Shown here: positions 1 through 5,619 of the stretch, piece after piece
Layout: each line of letters begins with the position of its first letter
Numbering within the stretch: position 1 is the stretch's first letter
Source of the DNA: Candidatus Omnitrophota bacterium
GTDB lineage: Bacteria; Omnitrophota; Omnitrophia; Omnitrophales; Abzuiibacteriaceae
Assembly (NCBI GenBank): GCA_016206995.1
Contig: JACQQN010000061.1
Coordinates: 1 to 8,974 of the forward strand
Direction of reading: 5' to 3'
Length of the DNA stretch: 8,974 nucleotides
Notes under the pieces: model-generated
Told to the model about the DNA's origin: nothing
The model's input: the letters and a program-made list of their open reading frames with translations, nothing else
Databases searched by the model: none
Translations under genes and position numbers: made by a program

Positions 1-357
1 AAGCGGAATGCGAATAAAACTTTTTTTGGCATGGACAAGCCCTTTTCGGATGGCGTCAGCTACTTCATTTGCTTTACCAAGCGCATAACCAATTTCACCT
101 TTGCCATTGCCAACCACGACCAAAGCGCTGAAATGAAAACGTTTACCGCCTTTCACCACTTTAGCGACTCTGTTGATTTGAATCACTTTCTCAACAAACC
201 CACTCTCTGCCTGAGCGTCTCTTTGAGCATCTCTTGAATTTCCTCGCCGCGCTTTGCCAGATGTTTGCCAAGCCGCACTAGCAGTAGCCGCAGGCGCTGC
301 AACAGCGCCCTGTTGTTGATTTTGTTTTTTTTCCTGATTTTCTTCGAAAGTTGCCAT
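1..357 (-). CDS. rpsE: Small subunit ribosomal protein S5 (N-terminal part, cut by the window edge)
   Basis: S5 sits in the 30S subunit near the mRNA entry and helps decoding accuracy and subunit assembly. The frame runs from an ATG at 357 to the window edge with no stop, giving 119 residues. Residues 56-119 are the double-stranded-RNA-binding fold, recognisable from EKVIQINRVAKVVKGG (56-71), FSALVVVGNGKGEIGYALGK (76-95) and ANEVADAIRKG (96-106). The first 50 or so residues are an unusual glutamine-, alanine- and arginine-rich extension (QNQQQG, then an Ala/Thr run). E. coli S5 reaches the equivalent EK-INRV motif near residue 13, so roughly 43 residues are extra here. The ATG lies one base after the rplR stop (TAA-T-ATG), with only a distant GGGA as ribosome binding site, so translation is probably coupled to rplR. 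The C-terminal domain lies outside the window. Confidence 0.96.
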   Translation of the reverse strand, partial: MATFEENQEKKQNQQQGAVAAPAATASAAWQTSGKARRGNSRDAQRDAQAESGFVEKVIQINRVAKVVKGGKRFHFSALVVVGNGKGEIGYALGKANEVADAIRKGLVHAKKSFIRIPL

Positions 358-358
358 A

Positions 359-721
359 TTAGAATTGAATCCCGTGTTCACGTAGTGAATCTGCCAATGC
401 TTTTATGCGGCCGTGATAAAGAAAACCACCGCGGTCAAAGACTATCTTTTCAATTTTCTTTTTCTTCATTGATTCCGCCAAAAAGCGGCCAAACTCTTTC
501 GCAGCAGCTATATTACCGCCGCACTTAATACGACTACGAAAATTTGACTCGAGCGTCGACAATGAAAAAAGTGTTTTTTGAGCATAATCGTCAACCACTT
601 GCACCTGTAAATTTTGATTAGAGCGATGAACACACAAACGCGGCCTCTCAGACGTGCCTGTCACGTGTTTCCGAATGCGGCGATGACGATTACGAATTTT
701 TTCTTCTAAGTTAGCGATCAC
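359..721 (-). CDS. rplR: Large subunit ribosomal protein L18
   Basis: L18 binds 5S rRNA with L5 and helps dock it in the central protuberance of the 50S subunit. The 120-residue product has the usual length. It shows the basic N-terminus (RNRHRRIRKHVTGTSERPRL, about 10-29), the HRSNQNLQVQVVDD strand region and the C-terminal FDRGGFLYHGRIKALADSLRE helix region. The start is a GTG at 721-719 that overlaps the rplF TGA as GTGA, with AAAGG seven bases upstream (729-733). I accept it because the protein then begins right before the conserved basic N-terminus. The gene is one base from rpsE. The 4-base overlap suggests L18 synthesis is coupled to L6. Confidence 0.96.
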   Translation of the reverse strand: MIANLEEKIRNRHRRIRKHVTGTSERPRLCVHRSNQNLQVQVVDDYAQKTLFSLSTLESNFRSRIKCGGNIAAAKEFGRFLAESMKKKKIEKIVFDRGGFLYHGRIKALADSLREHGIQF

Positions 722-1254
722 TGAACTGCCTTTCCTTTCTTTCTGCGAACTTGTTCATCAACAAAACGGACTCCCTTACCTTTGTAAGGCTCCGGTTCAA
801 AAAACCGCCGGATTTCTGCTGCTGTTTGCCCCACCAACATGCGATCAATTCCTTTGACCGTAATTTGCGTAGGCTTCGGCGTTTCAATCTTGATTCCTTC
901 CGGAATCTGGTAATCAATTGGATGTGAAAATCCAAGCGAAAGTTGAAGCACTTTTCCATTAATTTGCGCTTTAAAACCAACCCCTTCTACCAGTAAATTT
1001 TTCGCGAACTCATTCGTCACTCCTTGAACTAAATTCTGAATGAGGCTTCGGGTAAAACCATGAAGTGCTTTATCTTGTTTGGCATCGCTTTTCCTTGAGA
1101 CGGTGACAAGGTTGTTCTCCACTTTCGCTTGAACAAGCGGGTGGAGCTGTGTTGACAGTTTTCCCTTCGGTCCTTCAACCGAAATCTGGCTCCCTGAAAC
1201 TTGTACCTTCACACCGGAAGGAATTGCGACTGGTTTTTTCCCGATTCGAGACAT
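718..1254 (-). CDS. rplF: Large subunit ribosomal protein L6
   Basis: L6 lies near the GTPase-associated region and sarcin-ricin loop of the 50S subunit and is a late assembly protein. The product is 178 residues, the normal length, starting MSRIGKKPVAIP, which is the family's typical N-terminus. It has the two-fold L6 repeat: the first half carries VEGPKGKL (27-33), and the second half ends in the family signature with EPEPYKGKGVRF (about 153-164) followed by a basic tail. An upstream in-frame ATG at 1275 would add seven residues overlapping rpsH. I prefer 1254 because of the conserved N-terminus and a GGTGAT at 1259-1264. The gene begins five bases after the rpsH stop and overlaps the rplR start by four bases. 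Confidence 0.97.
   Translation of the reverse strand: MSRIGKKPVAIPSGVKVQVSGSQISVEGPKGKLSTQLHPLVQAKVENNLVTVSRKSDAKQDKALHGFTRSLIQNLVQGVTNEFAKNLLVEGVGFKAQINGKVLQLSLGFSHPIDYQIPEGIKIETPKPTQITVKGIDRMLVGQTAAEIRRFFEPEPYKGKGVRFVDEQVRRKKGKAVQ
729..733 (-). promoter_or_regulatory. Ribosome binding site supporting the GTG start of rplR
   Basis: AAAGG lies seven bases before the GTG at 721 and within the end of rplF, supporting this non-ATG start and the GTGA overlap. Confidence 0.6.
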
Positions 1255-1259
1255 ATCAA

Positions 1260-1661
1260 TCACCACACATGACAAATAATTTCTCCGCCGACATTTTGAG
1301 TCCGGGCCTCGCGATCCGTGACAACACCTTGTGGCGTTGAAAGAATTGCGATGCCGAGACCACCCATGACGTTCGGAATTTTTTTTGAACCTACATAATA
1401 CCGGACCCCCGGCTTTGAAACTCGTTTGAGCGACTGAATGGCGGGTTGTTTGCCGTTCAAGTACCGGAGATGGATTCGGACAAATTTTTTGCCGTCTTCT
1501 TCAATTAATTTAACATTGTCGACAAACCCTTCTTTTTTAAGGATTTCCGCAATCTTAAACGTCACCTTAGAAACCGGTGCCGTAATACGCTCTTTTTTGG
1601 CACGCACACCGTTACGAATGATGGTTAAAAAATCTGCAATTGGATCTGTTTGACATCCCAT
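1260..1661 (-). CDS. rpsH: Small subunit ribosomal protein S8
   Basis: S8 binds helix 21 of 16S rRNA early in 30S assembly; in E. coli it also represses the spc operon by binding its mRNA. The product has 133 residues. The N-terminal domain begins with TDPIADFLTIIRNG (5-18). The C-terminal RNA-binding half carries LGIAILSTPQGVVTDREAR (102-120) and ends GGEIICHVW, matching the family's usual GGE-(I/V)-(I/L)-CYVW ending. The start is supported by GAGGA about seven bases before the ATG, in the 12-nt gap after rpsN. Whether S8 regulates this operon cannot be read from the sequence; I see no obvious copy of the 16S S8 site at the rplX-rplE junction. Confidence 0.97.
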   Translation of the reverse strand: MGCQTDPIADFLTIIRNGVRAKKERITAPVSKVTFKIAEILKKEGFVDNVKLIEEDGKKFVRIHLRYLNGKQPAIQSLKRVSKPGVRYYVGSKKIPNVMGGLGIAILSTPQGVVTDREARTQNVGGEIICHVW

Positions 1662-1673
1662 AATTTTTCCTCG

Positions 1674-1859
1674 TTACCAACTTGATTTCACAACGCCTGG
1701 AATCATACCGCGCGACGAAAGCTCCCGAAAACAAATGCGGCAAAGCTGAAATTTACGAAGCAAACCGCGCGGGCGCCCGCAAGTTTTACAGCGGTAATAT
1801 CCTTGGACCTTGAATTTTGGTTTTCTTGTCGCCTTTATAACCAAACATGTTTTTGCCAT
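1674..1859 (-). CDS. rpsN: Small subunit ribosomal protein S14, zinc-binding (type Z) form
   Basis: S14 is a late-assembling 30S head protein contacting S3, S10 and S19. This copy is the short 61-residue zinc form. Cysteines at 24, 27, 40 and 43 (YRCKTCGR and LCRICFREL) form the CxxC...CxxC zinc site, and the C-terminus RGMIPGVVKSSW matches the family. Type Z S14 differs from the roughly 100-residue, cysteine-free form found in E. coli. Many bacteria carry the cysteine-free form as a second copy under zinc limitation; whether this genome does cannot be seen here. AAGGA lies about ten bases upstream in an 18-nt gap after rplE. An extra cysteine at residue 5 is outside the zinc motif. Confidence 0.98.
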   Translation of the reverse strand: MAKTCLVIKATRKPKFKVQGYYRCKTCGRPRGLLRKFQLCRICFRELSSRGMIPGVVKSSW

Positions 1860-1877
1860 TTGGCTTTTTTCCTTTAA

Positions 1878-2447
1878 CTAGTTTATTTTTTTGAATGGAA
1901 GCCCAAGCAACTCGAGTAGTTGTTTTGCTTCGTCTTTATTTTCCGTCGTGGTCACAAAAGTAATGTCCATTCCTTGAACTTTTTTTATTCTGTCAAACTC
2001 AATTTCAGGAAAAATAATTTGCTCTTGAATCCCCAATGTATAATTACCGTGCTGGTCAAAACTTGATAAAGAAAATCCCCGAAAATCGCGAATCCTTGGC
2101 ATTGCAACGTTAAACAAACGATCTAAGAATTCATACATCCGATTTTTTCGAAGAGTTACCTTCAAGCCAATCGGAACGCCTTCTCTCAATTTGAAAGCCG
2201 AAATAGATTTCTTAGCGCGTGTCACCACAGGCTTTTGGCCTGTGATTCTGCCTAGTTCGTTGGCAAGCTGATCTAGAATTTTGATATCAGCAGCCCCTTC
2301 CTTGACACCCATATTGATCACGACTTTTTCGAGATGAGGTGATTGAAGCGTATTTTTATAACCGCGCGCTTTAATTAAAACAGGCACAACTTCTTCCCGA
2401 TACCTTTTGAGCAATCTCGGAATATGAACGCCGTTTGATGTTTTCAT
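1878..2447 (-). CDS. rplE: Large subunit ribosomal protein L5
   Basis: L5 binds 5S rRNA and the P-site tRNA region at the central protuberance. The product is 189 residues, slightly longer than E. coli L5 (179), with the extra residues at the N-terminus. Family landmarks are RYREEVVPVL (15-24), the signature region HLEKVVINMGVKEGA (38-52), RAKKSISAFKLREGVPIGLKV (77-97), FRGFSLSSFDQHGNYTLGIQEQIIFPEIEFD (122-152) and GMDITFVTT (159-167). I chose the ATG at 2447, which has AGGA six bases upstream and overlaps the rplX stop as ATGA. A GTG at 2462 would add five residues but lacks such support and overlaps rplX further. Confidence 0.97.
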   Translation of the reverse strand: MKTSNGVHIPRLLKRYREEVVPVLIKARGYKNTLQSPHLEKVVINMGVKEGAADIKILDQLANELGRITGQKPVVTRAKKSISAFKLREGVPIGLKVTLRKNRMYEFLDRLFNVAMPRIRDFRGFSLSSFDQHGNYTLGIQEQIIFPEIEFDRIKKVQGMDITFVTTTENKDEAKQLLELLGLPFKKIN

Positions 2448-2752
2448 ATAATTTCCTGGCACTGCTTACAAATTCGCTGCTTGGTTCCATCCGCCAAAAT
2501 CTGGTGGCCGATTCTCGTTGGTTTCGAACATTTAGGACAAACCAGCTGAACATTCGATGTTTGAATTTTAGCTTCAAACTTTGCAAGACCACCCTTCGGG
2601 TTTTCTTGATTGGGACGCAAATACATCGTCGAATAATTAATGCCTTCAACAATCACGCGATTCTCAGTTGGAAAAGTTTTGAGCACCTTCCCTTTTTTCC
2701 CTCGGTCTTTCCCAACACGAATTGTGACGGTATCATTTTTTTTGAGTCTCAT
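2444..2752 (-). CDS. rplX: Large subunit ribosomal protein L24 with C-terminal zinc ribbon
   Basis: L24 initiates 50S assembly by binding the 5' domain of 23S rRNA near the exit tunnel. The 102-residue product starts with the KOW motif region (VGKDRGKKGKVLKTFP, 13-28), followed by NRVIVEGIN (31-39) and the conserved QENPKGGLAKFEAKI block (49-63). The C-terminal extension carries cysteines at 72, 75, 95 and 98 (CPKC and CKQC), a CxxC...CxxC zinc ribbon seen in many bacterial L24 proteins but absent from E. coli. The ATG is two bases after the rplN stop, with only a weak GGTG upstream, and the stop overlaps rplE by four bases, so it is embedded in a coupled chain. Confidence 0.97.
   Translation of the reverse strand: MRLKKNDTVTIRVGKDRGKKGKVLKTFPTENRVIVEGINYSTMYLRPNQENPKGGLAKFEAKIQTSNVQLVCPKCSKPTRIGHQILADGTKQRICKQCQEII
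2454..2457 (-). promoter_or_regulatory. Ribosome binding site deciding the rplE start
   Basis: AGGA lies six bases before the ATG at 2447 and within the end of rplX. It favours this ATG over the upstream GTG at 2462. Confidence 0.55.
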
Positions 2753-2754
2753 CG

Positions 2755-3123
2755 TTACACCACTTCCGGAGCTAGAGAAACAATTTTTGTAAATTCTTTG
2801 TCGCGAAGCTCTCTTGCAACCGGTCCAAAAATACGTGTCCCTTTGGGGTTCTTTTGATTATCAATAATAACAATCGCATTTGAATTAAAACGGATGCGTG
2901 ACCCATCCATGCGATGAATGGGTTGGCGCGTCCGCACCACCACTGCTTTCACAACCTCGCCTGCTTTCACCATTCCATCCGGAAGCGCTTCTTTAATCGA
3001 AGCCGTAATTATATCGCCCACGGTTGCTGTACGTTTTCCACGCCGGCCAAGCACACCAATCATAGCGGCGCGCTTTGCACCAGTATTATCCGCTATTTCT
3101 AATATAGAACGCATTTGAATCAT
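2755..3123 (-). CDS. rplN: Large subunit ribosomal protein L14
   Basis: L14 is a 23S-binding protein at the subunit interface (bridge B8) and is the target of the silencing factor RsfS in other bacteria. The product is 122 residues, exactly the usual length, starting MIQMRSILEIADNTGAK (family consensus MIQ-ADNSGA). It then shows VGDIITASIKEALP (36-49), the L14 signature region with VKAVVVRTRQPIHRMDGS (58-75) and RIFGPVARELRDKEFTKIVSLAPEVV at the end. I chose the ATG at 3123, preceded by GGGGA six bases upstream; a TTG at 3141 would add MVRGFV, which is not part of the family. It opens the spc block, 18 nt after rpsQ with no promoter or terminator evident. Confidence 0.98.
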   Translation of the reverse strand: MIQMRSILEIADNTGAKRAAMIGVLGRRGKRTATVGDIITASIKEALPDGMVKAGEVVKAVVVRTRQPIHRMDGSRIRFNSNAIVIIDNQKNPKGTRIFGPVARELRDKEFTKIVSLAPEVV

Positions 3124-3129
3124 GACAAA

Positions 3130-3134
3130 TCCCC
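3130..3134 (-). promoter_or_regulatory. Ribosome binding site deciding the rplN start
   Basis: GGGGA lies six bases before the ATG at 3123 that begins the canonical MIQM N-terminus of L14, favouring it over the TTG at 3141. Confidence 0.55.
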
Positions 3135-3141
3135 GTACCAA

Positions 3142-3414
3142 TTATTCGACCTTAAGCACTTCCGCAACACGCCAGCACTTCATTTTTGAAATCGGCCTCG
3201 ACTCAACAATTTTCACTTTATCACCCACTTTTGCGGTGCTTTTTTCATCGTGAACCATCCAGCGTTTCCGTTTGCGGATGACTTTGTTGTAACGTGGATG
3301 CTGCGTTAAGCGCTCGACTTCAACCACAATCGTTTTTGGTGTTTTTGCCCGAACCACAACGCCAATCCGCTCTTTCGTATGGCCGTGCCCTGAACTAAGC
3401 TTTGCGGTTTCCAT
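3142..3414 (-). CDS. rpsQ: Small subunit ribosomal protein S17
   Basis: S17 is an OB-fold protein that binds the 5' domain of 16S rRNA early in 30S assembly. The product is 90 residues. The fold shows ERIGVVVRAKTPKTIVVEVER (15-35), HPRYNKVIRKRKRWMVHDE (39-57), VGDKVKIVESRPISKMKCWRV (63-83); VGD-V-I-E-RP-SK-K-W is the family hallmark. The ATG at 3414 has GAAGGGA six bases upstream (3421-3427) and overlaps the end of rpmC by 20 nt in another frame. An earlier ATG at 3459 would add 15 residues wholly inside rpmC and is less likely. The first 14 residues (Gly/His/Ser-rich) precede the conserved core and are somewhat longer than in E. coli. Confidence 0.96.
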   Translation of the reverse strand: METAKLSSGHGHTKERIGVVVRAKTPKTIVVEVERLTQHPRYNKVIRKRKRWMVHDEKSTAKVGDKVKIVESRPISKMKCWRVAEVLKVE

Positions 3415-3616
3415 CTTTTTTCCCTTCGAGTTCTTTTGAAACGGTAAGGACTCGTGCAAGTAAGTGTTTGGTTTTCTGAATTTTTGTCACATCGGTTAAC
3501 TTCTGAAGTTTTGCTTGGAGTCTCAATTGAAAAAGTTCCTTCTTGAGCCCTTCATACTTTTCAGAAAGCTCATCAATCGTCAACCCTCGTAATTCTTTTG
3601 CTTTCGTCTGCGCCAT
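3395..3616 (-). CDS. rpmC: Large subunit ribosomal protein L29
   Basis: L29 is a small helical protein near the exit of the nascent-peptide tunnel, where it borders the docking site for trigger factor and SRP. The 73-residue product forms the expected two-helix hairpin: AKELRGLTIDELSEKYEGLKKELFQLRLQ (6-34), a turn rich in LTDVTKI, then a second helix containing KTKHLLARVLTVSKELEGK (48-66). The family hallmark is E-L-x-L-R-x-Q, here ELFQLRLQ. E. coli L29 is 63 residues; the extra C-terminal residues (about 61-73, lysine-rich) are the part that overlaps rpsQ. AAGGA lies about eight bases before the ATG, in the 14-nt gap after rplP. Confidence 0.95.
   Translation of the reverse strand: MAQTKAKELRGLTIDELSEKYEGLKKELFQLRLQAKLQKLTDVTKIQKTKHLLARVLTVSKELEGKKDGNRKA
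3421..3427 (-). promoter_or_regulatory. Ribosome binding site deciding the rpsQ start
   Basis: GAAGGGA lies six bases before the ATG at 3414, inside the rpmC coding region. It favours this start over the in-frame ATG at 3459 and supports the 20-nt overlap between rpmC and rpsQ. Confidence 0.65.
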
Positions 3617-3630
3617 TGGTTAAATCCTTT

Positions 3631-4047
3631 TCACAAACTGTAACGTTTCACAAACTTGGTACGAAATGGGAGTTTGTGCGCGCAAACTCGCATTGCTGAT
3701 CGAGCAAGCTGTTCTGCAATACCACCCATTTCAAAAAGAATGCGCCCCGGTTTCACAACGGCAACATAATACTCCGGCGCACCTTTTCCTTTTCCCATAC
3801 GTGTTTCTGCAGGTTTCTTGGTGTAAGATTTATCTGGAAATACTCTGAGCCAAATTTTTCCGCCACGCTTGACATGACGGGCAAGCGTCACGCGCGCTGC
3901 TTCAATTTGAATCGCGGTAAACCAACCCCGATCAAGAGCTTTTAGGCCAAAGTCTCCAAAGGCGAGTTGGCTTCCACCGGTAGCAACTCCACGCATTTTC
4001 CCACGGTGGTTTTTCCGATATTTAACCCTGCTCGGCATCAGCGACAT
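3631..4047 (-). CDS. rplP: Large subunit ribosomal protein L16
   Basis: L16 binds 23S and 5S rRNA near the A-site and is needed for late 50S maturation and aminoacyl-tRNA positioning. The 138-residue product has normal length, with LMPSRVKYRKNHRGKMRG (3-20), FGDFGLKAL (30-38), the signature-like ARVTLARHVKRGGKIW (51-66), and RMGKGKGAPEYYVAVVKPGR (83-102). Arg83 corresponds to the Arg81 hydroxylated in E. coli L16. The ATG at 4047 is three bases after the rpsC stop, with AAAGGG upstream; a second ATG three codons later (MPSRV) cannot be ruled out, since family members usually begin with MLMP. Confidence 0.97.
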   Translation of the reverse strand: MSLMPSRVKYRKNHRGKMRGVATGGSQLAFGDFGLKALDRGWFTAIQIEAARVTLARHVKRGGKIWLRVFPDKSYTKKPAETRMGKGKGAPEYYVAVVKPGRILFEMGGIAEQLARSAMRVCAHKLPFRTKFVKRYSL

Positions 4048-4050
4048 CGA

Positions 4051-4836
4051 TTAACCCTTTTCCGTACTTTCTTCTTGGATTGGTTTGCCAATTTCAGAAG
4101 CAACTGGCGATTCCACAACTTTAGTTTCAACTTTTTCTTTTTCCAATTTCGCAGACTCAAGCAACCGCCGGCGCTCTTCGCGTTCTCTTTGACGCTCTGC
4201 TTCTTCCTTTTTCACTAAGATATCACCATGATAAATCCAAATTTTGACACCAATTGTCCCATAAGTTGTAAATGCTTGAGCAAAACCATAATCAATATTT
4301 GCCCGAAACGTCCCAAGCGGAACCTTTCCTTCTAAGTAACCCTCGCTTCGCGCAATTTCGTTTCCTCCAAGGCGGCCTTTGCAAATGACTTTAATACCGC
4401 CTGCCCCCTTTGAACGCGCGCTTGAAATAGCTTTCTTCATTGCTTTTCGGAATGAGACCCTTTTTTCTAATTGAAGCGCTATATTTTCTGCCACAAGCTG
4501 CGCATCCGTTTGTGGCACTTTCACTTCCTTGATATCTAAAACAATCTCAGAAGATGTGTAATGTGAAATTGAATCTTTAATGCGATCAATTTCCTGCCCG
4601 CGACGCCCGATAATAATTCCGGGTCTTGCGGTGTAAATCTGGATCCGTACTTTCCCACTTTTCCGTTCAATTTCAATGCTTGACACTCCCGCAGCGTAAA
4701 GTTCCTTTTTCAACCGGTTCCGAATTGCCAAATCTTCATGAAGCGCTTCTCGATACCCCTTCTGCAAAAACCAGCGGCTCTTCCAATCTTTGATGTAACC
4801 TAACCTGAGACTGTATGGATGTGCCTTTTGACCCAT
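4051..4836 (-). CDS. rpsC: Small subunit ribosomal protein S3 with long charged C-terminal tail
   Basis: S3 lines the mRNA entry tunnel in the 30S head, partners S10 and S14, and contributes to helicase activity of the ribosome. The 261-residue product begins MGQKAHPYSLRLGY, typical of S3. The type II KH domain (about 40-110) contains the GxxG loop GRRG at 77-80 (within PGIIIGRRGQEIDRI). The C-terminal S3 domain follows, with KGAGGIKVICKGRLGGNEIARSE (143-165) and TYGTIGVKIWIYHGDI (191-206). Residues 209-261 are a charged tail: an Arg/Glu-rich predicted helix, then an acidic, Pro/Ser-containing end. E. coli S3 has 233 residues. AGGAG lies about 11 bases before the ATG, inside the end of rplV, and the gene starts five bases after it. 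Confidence 0.98.
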   Translation of the reverse strand: MGQKAHPYSLRLGYIKDWKSRWFLQKGYREALHEDLAIRNRLKKELYAAGVSSIEIERKSGKVRIQIYTARPGIIIGRRGQEIDRIKDSISHYTSSEIVLDIKEVKVPQTDAQLVAENIALQLEKRVSFRKAMKKAISSARSKGAGGIKVICKGRLGGNEIARSEGYLEGKVPLGTFRANIDYGFAQAFTTYGTIGVKIWIYHGDILVKKEEAERQREREERRRLLESAKLEKEKVETKVVESPVASEIGKPIQEESTEKG

Positions 4837-4841
4837 GTGTT

Positions 4842-5318
4842 TTAGACTCCTGCTAACGCTTTCTTGCCAGCGGCTTTCTCCGCATTATTTTTTTTAATTT
4901 TAGACGACTTTTCTTTAGGGTCTTTCGGATTCACGCCACCCCGAAGTTCACCTTCTTCTACCACAACTGTAATGTGTGATGTTCTTTTTAGAATTGTATC
5001 TGCACGCCCCATTGCTCTTGGCAAATAACGCTTGAGCATTGGGCCACCATTTGCGAGCGCAATACGGACAAAAAGCCGCGCTTCATCCATTTGCTTGTCC
5101 TTTGCGTTGGCAACTGCGCTTTGAAGCACCTTGGAAACAATCCGAGCACCTTTTTTATTTAAATTTGTCAGTATTGAAAACGCTTGCGCTACAGGCTTCC
5201 TGCAAATCGCGCTCAAAACAAGACGAACTTTCCGTGGTGAAATTCGGATAAACCGAGCCACGGCACGCGCACTTGTTTTAACAACGGTTGATTGCGACGC
5301 TTCTTTTACTTGCTTCAT
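4842..5318 (-). CDS. rplV: Large subunit ribosomal protein L22 with terminal extensions
   Basis: L22 binds all domains of 23S rRNA, and its beta-hairpin lines the nascent-peptide tunnel, where mutations cause macrolide resistance in other species. The core runs from about residue 16 (SARAVARFIRISPRKVRLV) through SKVLQSAVANA (62-72), the tunnel hairpin (about 86-107, with GGPMLKRYLPRAMGRAD) and RTSHITVVVEE (112-122). The 158-residue length compares with about 110 in E. coli. A short N-terminal extension (about 12-15 residues) and a 36-residue Lys/Asn/Ala-rich C-terminal tail account for the difference. The ATG overlaps the rpsS stop as ATGA, with GGGGGC just upstream, so translation is likely coupled. 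Confidence 0.97.
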   Translation of the reverse strand: MKQVKEASQSTVVKTSARAVARFIRISPRKVRLVLSAICRKPVAQAFSILTNLNKKGARIVSKVLQSAVANAKDKQMDEARLFVRIALANGGPMLKRYLPRAMGRADTILKRTSHITVVVEEGELRGGVNPKDPKEKSSKIKKNNAEKAAGKKALAGV

Positions 5319-5614
5319 GTTTTGGCGCCCCCAGCCAGCGCTTTTGCTTTATCTTGGGATGTACTGTGCTTCTTAAATGTTCGAGTCGGTACGAATTCAC
5401 CTAGCTTGTGACCTACCATATTTTCCGTTACGAAAACATTTTGGAACTTATGACCATTGTGAACCGAAAAAGCAATACCTACAAAATCAGGAGTAACTGT
5501 GGACCTGCGTGACCATGTTTTGATGGGTGCACGATCTCTTGTTTTTTTCGCGATTTGAACCTTGATTAACAATTTTTCGTCAACAAAAGCACCCTTTGCA
5601 CTAGAACGTCCCAT
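5315..5614 (-). CDS. rpsS: Small subunit ribosomal protein S19
   Basis: S19 lies in the 30S head, contacts S13 and 16S rRNA, and forms bridges to the central protuberance near the tRNA sites. The 99-residue product shows the N-terminal MGRSSAKGAFVDEKLL, the central IKTWSRRSTVTPDFVG (31-46), and the family signature region with HNGHKFQNVFVTENMVGHKLGEFVPTRTF (52-80). The last dozen residues form a small Lys/Ala/Gly tail, making it slightly longer than E. coli S19 (92). It has the best ribosome binding site in the window (GGAGGA at 5625-5630), five bases after the rplB stop. Its stop overlaps the rplV start. Confidence 0.98.
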   Translation of the reverse strand: MGRSSAKGAFVDEKLLIKVQIAKKTRDRAPIKTWSRRSTVTPDFVGIAFSVHNGHKFQNVFVTENMVGHKLGEFVPTRTFKKHSTSQDKAKALAGGAKT

Positions 5615-5619
5615 TGCGC

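Noticed and set aside
265..528. Plus-strand open frame over rpsE/rplR
   Set aside because: It runs antisense to conserved r-protein genes, has no recognisable family motif and no plausible gene context. The same holds for other plus-strand frames such as 2435-2857, 3967-4218, 5614-5979, 6022-6441 and 8505-8798.
711..980. Second minus-strand frame inside rplF
   Set aside because: It is a frame-shifted shadow of the L6 coding sequence; the L6 frame carries all the conserved motifs. Similar shadows within rplX (2371-2652), rplD (7068-7280), rplC (7878-8093) and rplB (6189-6404) are rejected for the same reason.
1255..1275. Earlier ATG for rplF at 1275
   Set aside because: It would add seven residues overlapping rpsH; the family N-terminus MSRIGKKP begins at 1254.
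3124..3141. Earlier TTG start for rplN at 3141
   Set aside because: MIQMRS at 3123 is the canonical L14 start and has a GGGGA upstream.
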